Assembly: GCA_965222425.1 (NCBI GenBank)
Contig: CBDCTW010000018.1
Span: forward strand, 1-64,000
Length of the DNA: 64,000 nt
Reading direction: 5' to 3'
Source of the DNA: CBDCNP01 sp965222425
Lineage (GTDB): Bacteria > Acidobacteriota > Vicinamibacteria > Marinacidobacterales > DATDRI01
Below are positions 24,306 to 31,940 of the stretch, piece by piece (position 1 is the first letter of the stretch; each line of letters starts with the position of its first letter). The translations under genes and the position numbers were made by a program. The notes beneath the pieces were generated by a model. It did not search any database. It was not told the origin of the DNA and worked only from the letters and a program-made list of their open reading frames with translations.

Positions 24306-24872
24306 TTACTCGGTTGTTGCCAGCAGCTGCGCTACTTCTGCCTCGTCCCTGAGCGCAGCGAAATCCTGGTCGTTCTTGGCCAGGACGCGGTTGTACGAAT
24401 CTGCGGTAACCGCTTGTTTGAGATGTCGAGCCGCGTCTCGGGCATCTCCGTGACGCGAGTAAGCGGCGGCGAGGCAGTAATGAGCATGGTCGCTCTTGGG
24501 CTCCATGTCGACCGCTTTGGAGAGATACTTGATGGCGCGATCATAGTCGCCCCGGTTGTGACAGAAAACACCATAGGTCACCACTTCTTCGAACGTACGG
24601 GGCGCGAACGAGCTCTTGCTCTTCTTTCGGCGATCGCAAATCGTCACGTACGCCTGGGCTTGGTCGGCGAGCCCGGGGGCATGGCTGAGCTCAGCGGCGA
24701 GGGCCTGGAACAGGTCCCGGGCGCGATCGACATCGCCTTTGTGCAACACCTTCAGAGCCTTCTCGAACGTCTCGAGTGCCTTGTCGTAACCTTCCCGTTT
24801 GCTGGTCTTTTGCGCCAGTTTCTTCCGTGAGAACAACCCCGCCTTGGAGCGTGTGGCGGCCTTTTTTGCCAT
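24306..24872 (-). CDS. cytoplasmic TPR protein
   Basis: A 188-residue protein with a basic N-terminus (MAKKAATRSKAGLFSRKKLA) and TPR-like helices: YDKALETFEKALKVLHKGD, YGVFCHNRGDYDRAIKYLSK and HAHYCLAAAYSRHGDARDAA. No signal peptide. It lies 13 bases upstream of yvcK, so probably one transcript. AGGAGG at 24875-24880 (complement) precedes the ATG. A protein-interaction scaffold of unknown partner. Confidence 0.7.
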   Translation of the reverse strand: MAKKAATRSKAGLFSRKKLAQKTSKREGYDKALETFEKALKVLHKGDVDRARDLFQALAAELSHAPGLADQAQAYVTICDRRKKSKSSFAPRTFEEVVTYGVFCHNRGDYDRAIKYLSKAVDMEPKSDHAHYCLAAAYSRHGDARDAARHLKQAVTADSYNRVLAKNDQDFAALRDEAEVAQLLATTE

Positions 24873-25131
24873 GGAACCTCCTCAGAATTCGTTTCTTGCC
24901 CGAAAAGCCGGGCCCCTGAAGGTAAAGCCGGGAGCCCTCAAACTTCGAAATACGAAATAAATACTCGGTCGGGCGAGTCGCTTACCGAAGACACAACCTA
25001 ACCTACGATTATAGGGTCCGGAGCGGGTTAGGGTCAAACAGGGCGGGGCAGGCCGGGAGCTCCAATGTCGCCAAAGTGTTAGGCGGGCGGCTTCTAGATC
25101 CTACAGGACGTCCAGTAAGCGTTAGGTGTCG
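24873..25131. other. intergenic region without recognised genes
   Basis: Between the TPR gene and the dehydrogenase relic. I see no coding-like frame, tRNA or clear terminator; it probably contains the promoter of the TPR-yvcK-glmU-glmS run. Confidence 0.5.
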
Positions 25132-25361
25132 CTATCGACCACGGCAGGCCGCCGCCCCTTTGAACGTCATCGCACTCGCCAGTCGGAAACCGTCGACGAG
25201 GGCGTCCTCTTCCGTCCGGTAGGGGTAGATCCGAATCCCCCCCCCGCCGGTCCGCGCGTGGTGTCGTGGATCACGAGGAAACCGGAGAGGCCGCAGGAAG
25301 GGTCGTTCAAGGCAACGACCTGCTCGACGCCGTCCCTTGCCATGCTCTCGAGGATCTTCAT
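25132..25361 (-). pseudogene. 5-prime fragment of a leucine/glutamate-type amino-acid dehydrogenase
   Basis: The start MKILESMARDGVEQVVALND and VIHDTTRGPAGGG match the N-terminus of Glu/Leu/Phe/Val dehydrogenases. In a run of nine G (25237-25245 region) the frame slips: with one more G it would continue IRIYPYRTEEDALVDGFRLA, SAMTFKGAAA, again correct for the family, then reach a stop at 25134-25132, before the catalytic Lys region. So it is both frameshifted and truncated to about 75 codons. Its ATG overlaps the rsmI stop (ATGA), showing an ancestral operon. Confidence 0.82.
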
Positions 25362-26194
25362 TTCGAACCGGAGCCTAGCAATTGGTGATAAAGAAGACGA
25401 GAAGAAATCCCGGTCTCCCGGGCCAGGATCTTGACCGCCTCACGACGTTTCCTGCCTTCTGCGGTTAGTTCCGAAAAGCGATTTGCGATCTGGTCCGGCG
25501 TGAGGGAAGAACGCGTCTTTCTTTCGGCGGGGCCGATGATGAGAGTCAGCTCTCCTTTGAGAGGTTTCTCACGAGCCCACTGCGCGAGCTCGATCAAAGT
25601 CCCGTTTCGGTATTCTTCGTGGACTTTGGTCATCTCGCGGGCCAGAAACGCGGGTCGAGGACCGAGTCGCCGTGAGAGCTCTTCCAACAACGCGGGGGCG
25701 CGTCGCACCGACTCGAAAAGGATCGTCGTGTGCGTCACCGAGGCGAGGGATTCAATGGCCTTGGAGCGCGCTCGGCCGCGACTCGGCAAGAAGCCGAAGA
25801 AGCAGAAGCTCGAGGTGGGGAGACCAGAAACGGATAGAGCGGCGATAGCGGCGCTCGGTCCGGGCACGGTTCGCACCGGAATGCCCCTTTCTCGAGCCGC
25901 GACCATCAGGCGGTAGCCGGGGTCGGAGATCCCGGGTGTTCCCGCGTCCGAGACTAACGCAAGATCTTCGCCGGCGCTCAACCGTTTCACGAGCTGTGGA
26001 GCGCGCTGGTTCTCATTGTGCTCGTGGTAGCTGATGGTGCGGGTCTTGATTCCGTGCCGGCTGAGAAGCCGTCGGGTGGTTCGTGTGTCCTCGCAAGCGA
26101 TCAGCTTGACCGATTCGAGGACTTCTATCGCGCGCGCGGAGATGTCAGCTAGATTCCCGATGGGTGTGGCTACCACGTAGAGAGTTGCCGGCAT
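25358..26194 (-). CDS. rsmI: 16S rRNA 2-prime-O-ribose C1402 methyltransferase RsmI
   Basis: 278 residues from ATG 26194, tetrapyrrole-methylase-like fold. TLYVVATPIGNLADISARA, CEDTRTTRRLL, ALVSDAGTPGISDPGYRLM (SAM site) and VPGPSAAIAALSVSGLPT are hallmark RsmI motifs, and the C-terminal part REAVKILARETGISSRLLYH is the RsmI HTH tail. It 2-prime-O-methylates C1402 in the decoding centre. The frame is open to ATG 26245, but the shorter form gives the standard N-terminus. Followed by an overlapping dehydrogenase relic. Confidence 0.93.
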   Translation of the reverse strand: MPATLYVVATPIGNLADISARAIEVLESVKLIACEDTRTTRRLLSRHGIKTRTISYHEHNENQRAPQLVKRLSAGEDLALVSDAGTPGISDPGYRLMVAARERGIPVRTVPGPSAAIAALSVSGLPTSSFCFFGFLPSRGRARSKAIESLASVTHTTILFESVRRAPALLEELSRRLGPRPAFLAREMTKVHEEYRNGTLIELAQWAREKPLKGELTLIIGPAERKTRSSLTPDQIANRFSELTAEGRKRREAVKILARETGISSRLLYHQLLGSGSK

Positions 26195-26307
26195 CAGGAT
26201 CAAGGGACCTCGGGAGACGGGGTTGGACGTTAGCACACGGCTCATCGTCTCTCAACTGAATGCTCAATTGGGGCTCGCCGCGAAGACGCGGAACTCCTTA
26301 GCTCACA

Positions 26308-26336
26308 TTGACATCCCTGGATTGCCATGGTAGTTT
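26308..26336 (+). promoter_or_regulatory. sigma-70-type promoter for the GT2-SDR-DegT operon
   Basis: A perfect TTGACA (26308-26313), a 17-base spacer and TAGTTT (26331-26336, three of six). It lies in the 200-bp gap between rsmI and the glycosyltransferase and points toward the latter, starting about 55 bases before its GTG. Confidence 0.5.
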
Positions 26337-26397
26337 CCTCACGACTGAACGCTCGAAAAAACCTTAGTAGACACAATTAGACAGGGAATTCCGCACC

Positions 26398-27171
26398 GTG
26401 ACCCGTCCCGCCATTTCCGTTTTCTTCCCCGCGTACAACGACGCCGGTACCATCGCGAGCATGGTCGTGTCGGCACGCATGGCGGTACGTGAGCTCACCG
26501 ATGACTTCGAGATCGTGGTGGTCAACGATGGTAGTCGGGATCACACCGCGGACGTTCTCGCCGAGCTCGAGCGCGTCATCCCCGAGCTCCGAGTAGTGCA
26601 ACACGAGAAGAACCAGGGCTATGGCGGTGCGCTCCGCACCGGTTTTGCCTCCGCCGCCAAGGAGCTCGTTTTCTATACTGACGGTGACGCGCAGTACGAT
26701 CCCCGAGAGGTAAAAGCCTTGGTGGAAGCCATGGATGACGGCGTCGATTTCGTCAACGGTTACAAAATCGGCCGCTCCGATCCCCTCCACCGCATCATCA
26801 TTGGAAGGCTCTATCACTGGACGGTACGGATTGCCTTCGGACTTCAACTGCGGGATGTAGATTGTGATTTTAGACTGCTTCGGAAAAGCATCTTCGACCG
26901 GGTGGAGCTCACCAAATCGAGCGGCGTGATCTGTGTCGAATTAGTGAAAAAAGTACAAGACGCCGGGTACTCGATTCGAGAGGTTCCCGTCCACCATTAT
27001 CACCGTGCCTATGGAAAGAGTCAGTTCTTCAACTTTCCTCGCGTCATCCGAACCCTGTATGATCTCTTTCGGCTCTGGGTGGACTTGGTGATACGCAAGG
27101 TCGACCCTGCGCCGAGCTCCTCGGCGGCGGAACGGAAATCTGCTCGAGACGGGCAGAGGTTGGCGTCGTAG
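26398..27171 (+). CDS. family 2 glycosyltransferase, dolichyl-phosphate-mannose-synthase-like
   Basis: A 257-residue GT-A fold enzyme. ISVFFPAYNDAGTIASMVVS is the nucleotide-sugar start, EIVVVNDGSRDHTADVL follows, and TDGDAQYDP carries the metal-binding DxD-type motif; DCDFRLLRKSIFDRVEL and VPVHHYHRAYGKSQF match the DPM1/undecaprenyl-phosphate sugar synthase group. No membrane segments at the C-terminus, so a soluble or peripheral enzyme that probably loads a sugar on a polyprenyl phosphate for use by GT39-type transferases such as those at 44096. Start GTG 26398. First gene of a three-gene operon. Confidence 0.88.
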   Translation: MTRPAISVFFPAYNDAGTIASMVVSARMAVRELTDDFEIVVVNDGSRDHTADVLAELERVIPELRVVQHEKNQGYGGALRTGFASAAKELVFYTDGDAQYDPREVKALVEAMDDGVDFVNGYKIGRSDPLHRIIIGRLYHWTVRIAFGLQLRDVDCDFRLLRKSIFDRVELTKSSGVICVELVKKVQDAGYSIREVPVHHYHRAYGKSQFFNFPRVIRTLYDLFRLWVDLVIRKVDPAPSSSAAERKSARDGQRLAS

Positions 27172-27213
27172 CCTACTGTAATCCTTTCGCCGGAAGGTTC
27201 CGGCCAACCGTCA

Positions 27214-28254
27214 ATGCCAACTGACGCGCCAGCAAACGTGCCAAGAGGGACCGACGTCCGCTACCGGGATTCCTTTTCCGGCAAACACGTGCTGATCACC
27301 GGAGGGCTGGGCTTTATCGGAAGCAACCTCGCGAGGCGTTTGGTAGAGCTCGGCGCGGAGGTTCTTGTGGTGGACTCCCTCATTCCGGACTATGGCGGAA
27401 ACCTGTATAACGTCGACGGGCTCGAGCCGAAGCTCCGGATCAACATCGCCGATGTCCGGGATGTGAACGGGATGCAGTATCTCCTGCAGGGTCAGGAGTA
27501 CCTCTTCAACTTGGCGGGTCAAGTCAGCCACATCGACAGCATGCGCGATCCGGAGACCGATCTGCAGATCAATTGCGGTAGCCAGCTCTCGATCCTCGAA
27601 GCCTGTCGTAAGGGCAACCCGGAAGTTCGCATCATCTACGCCAGCACCAGGCAGATCTATGGTCGACCGGTGCGACTCCCGGCCGATGAGGAACATCCCA
27701 TCCAACCGACCGACGTCAACGGGGTGAACAAGGCGGGCGGAGAGATGTATCACCGTCTCTACCAACAGGTTTATGGACTGCGGACCACGTCCCTGCGGCT
27801 CACCAATACCTACGGTCCACGCCAGTTGGTCAAGCACAACCGGCAAGGGTTCGCGAGCTGGTTCATACGTCTAGCGGTCCAGGGAGAAGAGATCCAGCTC
27901 TTTGGCGATGGGAAGCAGAAGCGCGACTTCAATTACGTCGACGATGTAGTGGAAGCCTTTTTGAACGCTGCCTCCTCGGAGGAAGCGGTGGGAGAGGTCT
28001 ATAACCTCGGCGCCAGCCCGCCGGTGAGCCTCCTGGAGTTTGTGGAAACGTTGCTGGATGTCGCGGAAGGGGGCGGCGGTTTTCGATTGGTTCCTTTTCC
28101 AGAGGAACGCAAGCGCATCGACATCGGTGACTTCTACAACGATTTCGGCAAGATAAAGAGAGAGCTTGGTTGGGAGCCGCGGATCGGCCTTCGCGAGGGT
28201 CTTGGTCGAACCGTCGAATACTACCGCGCCAACCTCGATCATTACCTTGGCTAA
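27214..28254 (+). CDS. extended SDR nucleotide-sugar epimerase/dehydratase, catalytic Tyr replaced
   Basis: A 346-residue extended short-chain dehydrogenase. The NAD site is HVLITGGLGFIGSNLARRLV, followed by NLAGQVSHIDSMRDPETD and IIYASTRQIYGRP. The usual Y-x-x-x-K motif reads N-G-V-N-K in DVNGVNKAGGEMYHRLY, so the catalytic Tyr is Asn while the Lys is kept. LRLTNTYGPRQLVKHNRQG and LFGDGKQKRDFNYVDDVV are sugar-nucleotide epimerase features. The consistent surrounding sequence suggests a real subfamily rather than decay. It lies between a GT2 and a DegT aminotransferase, consistent with NDP-amino-sugar synthesis. Confidence 0.83.
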   Translation: MPTDAPANVPRGTDVRYRDSFSGKHVLITGGLGFIGSNLARRLVELGAEVLVVDSLIPDYGGNLYNVDGLEPKLRINIADVRDVNGMQYLLQGQEYLFNLAGQVSHIDSMRDPETDLQINCGSQLSILEACRKGNPEVRIIYASTRQIYGRPVRLPADEEHPIQPTDVNGVNKAGGEMYHRLYQQVYGLRTTSLRLTNTYGPRQLVKHNRQGFASWFIRLAVQGEEIQLFGDGKQKRDFNYVDDVVEAFLNAASSEEAVGEVYNLGASPPVSLLEFVETLLDVAEGGGGFRLVPFPEERKRIDIGDFYNDFGKIKRELGWEPRIGLREGLGRTVEYYRANLDHYLG

Positions 28255-28255
28255 G

Positions 28256-29392
28256 GTGCCTTCCCAAAATGACCAACCTGGCCAACCCATCCCCCCCGTC
28301 CCTTTTGTCAACCTGATCGCCCAGCACGCGGCGCTCGACGCGGAAATCCGAGAAGCTTTGACTCGCGTGATGGAAAGCGGCTGGTTCGTCTTGGGTCCGG
28401 AGGTGGAAGCCTTCGAACAGGAATTCGCGTCGATGGTGGGGACCGCGCATGCGGTCGGAGTTGCTTCCGGAACCGATGCAATGACGCTGGCGCTTCTGTC
28501 GCTCGGGGTAGGGGCTGGGGATGACGTGATCACAAGCCCCATGACCGCGACCTTTACCGCGTTGGCGATCAGTCGCACCGGTGCGAGGCCGGTCTTCGCG
28601 GACGTGGATCCGGTGACCTTGAACCTCTCGCCGCGCTCGGTCTCCGAAAGAATGAGCCCGAGTACCAAGGCACTGCTTCCCGTTCATCTCTACGGGAATC
28701 CGAGCGAAATGCCCGCGCTCGTCGAGTTGGCCGACAAGGAAGGCATCCCGGTGGTTGAAGATGCTTGCCAGGCGCATGGGGCTACGTTGGGTGGACGGCC
28801 CGTGGGAAGCTGGGGGCGCGCCGGCTGCTTCAGTTTTTATCCCACCAAGAACCTCGGTGCTCTCGGAGACGGGGGTCTCGTCACCACCAGCGACCAAGAG
28901 TTGGCGGAACGGATCCGGCGGCTTCGGAACGGAGGGCAATCGAGCCGTTACGTGCACGAAGAGATCGGGTTCAACAGTCGTTTGGACGAGATTCAGGCCG
29001 CGGTGCTGCGCGCGAAGCTCCCGCACCTTGTCGCCTGGAACGAGCGCCGGCGCACTCTGGCGGCTCTATATCGCGAAGTTCTTGCCGAGACCCCCCTCGA
29101 ATGGGTGAATGCACTTCCCGACGCCGCACCGGCGACCCACCTTTTGGTTGCTCGCGCCCCGAAGCGGGATCGCTTGCAGGAAGCCTTGTCGGAAGCGGGA
29201 GTTCAGACGCTCATCCACTATCCGGTGCCGGCGCATCTTCAACCGGCGTATCGAGGTTTGGGCCAAGGTGAGGGAGCCTGCCCGGAAGCCGAGTGCGCGG
29301 CGCGGGAGATCGTTTCTCTACCGCTCTATCCGGAGCTGAGCGAGGCACAGGTCGAGCGTGTTGCGCGCGGCGTGGTCTCCTTTTATCGCTAG
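28256..29392 (+). CDS. DegT/DnrJ/EryC1/StrS-family sugar aminotransferase
   Basis: About 378 residues of a PLP-dependent nucleotide-sugar aminotransferase. PFVNLIAQHAALDAEI start, ASGTDAMTLAL (phosphate site), EDACQAHGATLGGRPVG (ring-stacking and Asp contact) and FSFYPTKNLGALGDGG, where the Lys of PTKN binds PLP. Product would be an amino-sugar nucleotide; LegC/PseC-type steps of nonulosonic-acid synthesis use this family. The start is uncertain: GTG 28256 or TTG 28247 overlapping the preceding stop. Operon with GT2 and SDR. Confidence 0.9.
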   Translation: MPSQNDQPGQPIPPVPFVNLIAQHAALDAEIREALTRVMESGWFVLGPEVEAFEQEFASMVGTAHAVGVASGTDAMTLALLSLGVGAGDDVITSPMTATFTALAISRTGARPVFADVDPVTLNLSPRSVSERMSPSTKALLPVHLYGNPSEMPALVELADKEGIPVVEDACQAHGATLGGRPVGSWGRAGCFSFYPTKNLGALGDGGLVTTSDQELAERIRRLRNGGQSSRYVHEEIGFNSRLDEIQAAVLRAKLPHLVAWNERRRTLAALYREVLAETPLEWVNALPDAAPATHLLVARAPKRDRLQEALSEAGVQTLIHYPVPAHLQPAYRGLGQGEGACPEAECAAREIVSLPLYPELSEAQVERVARGVVSFYR

Positions 29393-30341
29393 CGTGCGTC
29401 GAGCCCTAACGACACCGCCTTTCCCCACGGTCTCAAGGAAAGGCCAGCCGGTGACGATAAGACATGAGAGAGCGAGTGCCGATCTTCCGGATGGCACAGA
29501 ATCACAGGAGCCCGTGTGCGTGCTCACACCCAGCTATCCCAAAGCCAGACGCGGCCGCTTTAAGGCTGAAGACACTGCTAGGCCCGCGATGCTGTTCGAC
29601 CAGGGGTTGGTGGAGCGGGCCAAGATTCGACTGTGGACGATTCAGGAGCTAGCGAAGAGGACCCAGTTAGCAGAGCCGTGGACACCGGCCTCCTAACGCT
29701 GATAGCCCTAAACGTCCTCTTGGTAGTTCTGGAGAGCGTAGAAGGCATCGGCATGTTCGCGCTCCCGCGGGCATTCTCGCGTCTGCTTTCGTCGATGATG
29801 TCCACGTAACAAGTACGATCGAAGGCTCGGGGCTCAAACTAATCCCCATAACCATGACCGCGAGGCTAATCGCCACGTGTAGACTGCCGGCAAATTGCCG
29901 GTATCGTCTGCGGGAGCTTTGCGGGAGCAAGTTTACTCGCGGCCCTCGCTGCCCCGGCGGCGAACTCCCACTGCGCCTCGGTTGGCAGGCTGCCGACCAG
30001 CCCATTCGCGTAGGCTTGCGACTCGCTCCAGGTTAACCTCTACCCCGAGAGGCCGAATTTGGAGATGACGTGCTAGGTTTGGTTCATGGCGTGCGGATTT
30101 TGGGCATGAATGGCACCGGGTCGACACGAGGTGACTTGGCCGGGTCAAGAAGGTCTTCGATGCGATCCGAGCGCCATGCTACGAAGTAAGCCGGTGCCGC
30201 GCGTCGCGCACTTCGGGGAGATCCCAATCGGCCTCGTCCCCGTGCTCGACGAACTGCTCCAGATACTCGCGACTCGGCTTGCCGCTTCGGGTTGGCACCC
30301 TGCGCGGCAGCTGAGGGCTCTCGGGAGATGGAGCGCAGTAG
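29393..30341. other. 949-bp gap with gene relics only
   Basis: No intact gene. It contains a sulfatase-modifying-factor-like fragment (29930-30039, listed separately). On the minus strand near 30179-30300 there is a coding-like tail EYLEQFVEHGDEADWDLPEV, and in the next frame (30080-30180) AWRSDRIEDLLDPAKSPRVD, which together look like one frameshifted gene end of unknown family. The part 29400-29900 has no recognisable homology. Confidence 0.5.
29930..30039 (-). pseudogene. relic of a formylglycine-generating-enzyme/SUMF-type domain
   Basis: The minus strand reads LTWSESQAYANGLVGSLPTE then AQWEFAAGAARAAS, which matches the FGE-sulfatase domain core (pattern VsW-A-AYA-wl---RLPTEAEWEYAARG). 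A stop codon lies just upstream in the frame and the similarity ends quickly, so only about 35 codons remain. It is next to a sulfatase-fold gene, the normal partner of FGE enzymes. Confidence 0.6.
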
Positions 30342-31907
30342 CTAATTGATATAGCCGAGGGCTTCCAACTGTTGCCTCGCCGCCGGATCGAGCGCCTCCA
30401 GCGCCCGCTCTTCTTCCGCACTGCGATCGGAGTTTCGAGCGGGATCGCGGGCCAACCATTCTTCCAACATTGGCAACAGCTTCCCCGCTTCTCCGGGCAG
30501 CTTTTCATACAAATTTGTCGTTTCGCCCGGGTCCGACTCCAGATCGTAGAGCTCGTAGAGATCCCCCTTGGGATTGGGGATGAGAATGAGCTTCCAGTTC
30601 TCGGTGCGGACCATTCTCCACTTTCCGAGGTTGCCCTTGTAGTAGATCCGACTCTGCTCGGGAAAGAGCCGGCGGTAAGGAGCGCTTTCCGCGAAAGCCG
30701 GCAGGAACGGGAGCGATTTCCCCGCGGTCAGGGGAGCCAGGCTGACCCCGTCCGCCTTCGCCAAGGCGTCGATCCCCAAGAGGTCGAGAAACGTAGGCAT
30801 CAGATCCGTTAAACGAACCTGTTGATCGATCACCGTTCGGGGGGGAATTCGTTCTGGCATGCGAAGGATCAGCGGGACGCGAAGCACTTCGTCGTATAGA
30901 GAGAAGTCATGCGTGAAGAAGAGATCGTGCTCGCCGAGTGATTCGCCGTGGTCACCAACGACTGCCACGAGCGTGTGGTCGGTAAGCCCCAAATCGTCGA
31001 GCGCAGCCAGTATGCGCGCGAGATTGTCGTCGGTATAGAGGATGGTGCCGTCGTAGAGGTTACGAACCTCTTGCAGTGATTGCTCCGAGTACCGAACCTT
31101 GCCGAAGAAGATCTCCCCGCGGGATCGGCGCCGCAAGGTCAGATCCAATAGCGCTTCGTTGTCCGGGTAGTAGCGCAGTACGAGGTCGAGATAAGGGCCA
31201 CCAGAGAGGTCGGCATAAGGAGTCGGAAGAAACGTTTCGAGCTCTCGCCGCAGCATCGAGCGCAAGTGCTTGACCTGGGAGTTGCCGCGGTGGTTGCGAT
31301 TCCACAGCGTCGAGTACGGATATCCCGGTGTATACGGCAAGTGGGGATCGATAAAGTGAAGCCAAAGGAAGAATGGTTCGTCTCCTTGGGCGCGGAGCCA
31401 GTCCTCCGCGGCGAGTGATAAGCTCCTCGCATCGAGCCCTGCCGAAAACTTGTTGTTGTGATACTCGGCAAAGCCTTGGTCGAATCCGGATTTTCTTCGC
31501 AGCCAACTGTGTCGGGTCATCGCCGCGGTCCTGTAACCGGATTCTCCTAATCGTTCGGCGAGGGTCGTAAGCTCGGGGGACAAGGTAGCAGGGTGATTGC
31601 GCACCCCGTGCAGGGGAGGAGTAAGCCCGGTCATCACCGTGGCGAGAGACGGAAGCGTGAAAGGCGCTTGGGCGATAGCCTGCCGGAAATTCACGCCCTC
31701 TCTCGCAAGGCGATCCAAATTAGGAGTAGTTCGCCGACGATAGCCGTTGGCACGCAGTCTATCGGCGCGGAATGTCTCGATGCTGATGAGAAGTAGATTC
31801 GGCCGACGGGGGGCGAGGACCTCGGTAGGAGAGTGGCAGGAGCTAGCGAGGAGCCCTAACAGTGGGAGAAACGTGATGTAGAGAATGGCTTTCGATAAGG
31901 ACAACAT
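30342..31907 (-). CDS. sulfatase-fold lipoprotein (alkaline-phosphatase superfamily), Thr at the nucleophile site
   Basis: A 521-residue protein with a lipoprotein signal (LPLLGLLASSC, Cys24). The metal-site start NLLLISIETFRADRLRANGY matches the sulfatase pattern but with Glu for the usual second Asp. The nucleophile region reads APFTLPSLATVMTGLTPPLHG: Thr replaces the Cys/Ser that is turned into formylglycine, so it cannot be a formylglycine sulfatase; Thr is used by phosphoethanolamine and phosphoglycerol transferases of the same fold. Other ligands are visible: FLWLHFIDPHLPYTP, VVGDHGESLGEHDLFFTHD. The C-terminus has a sulfatase-like YDLESDPGETTNL. Probably a periplasmic phospho-transferase or hydrolase acting on surface glycan. 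Confidence 0.8.
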   Translation of the reverse strand: MLSLSKAILYITFLPLLGLLASSCHSPTEVLAPRRPNLLLISIETFRADRLRANGYRRRTTPNLDRLAREGVNFRQAIAQAPFTLPSLATVMTGLTPPLHGVRNHPATLSPELTTLAERLGESGYRTAAMTRHSWLRRKSGFDQGFAEYHNNKFSAGLDARSLSLAAEDWLRAQGDEPFFLWLHFIDPHLPYTPGYPYSTLWNRNHRGNSQVKHLRSMLRRELETFLPTPYADLSGGPYLDLVLRYYPDNEALLDLTLRRRSRGEIFFGKVRYSEQSLQEVRNLYDGTILYTDDNLARILAALDDLGLTDHTLVAVVGDHGESLGEHDLFFTHDFSLYDEVLRVPLILRMPERIPPRTVIDQQVRLTDLMPTFLDLLGIDALAKADGVSLAPLTAGKSLPFLPAFAESAPYRRLFPEQSRIYYKGNLGKWRMVRTENWKLILIPNPKGDLYELYDLESDPGETTNLYEKLPGEAGKLLPMLEEWLARDPARNSDRSAEEERALEALDPAARQQLEALGYIN

Positions 31908-31940
31908 CAGGAAGATTAGGGAGGGCGCGGTACCCTCGGG

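Noticed and set aside
30342..31907. Formylglycine-dependent arylsulfatase
   Set aside because: Thr at the nucleophile position cannot be converted to formylglycine.
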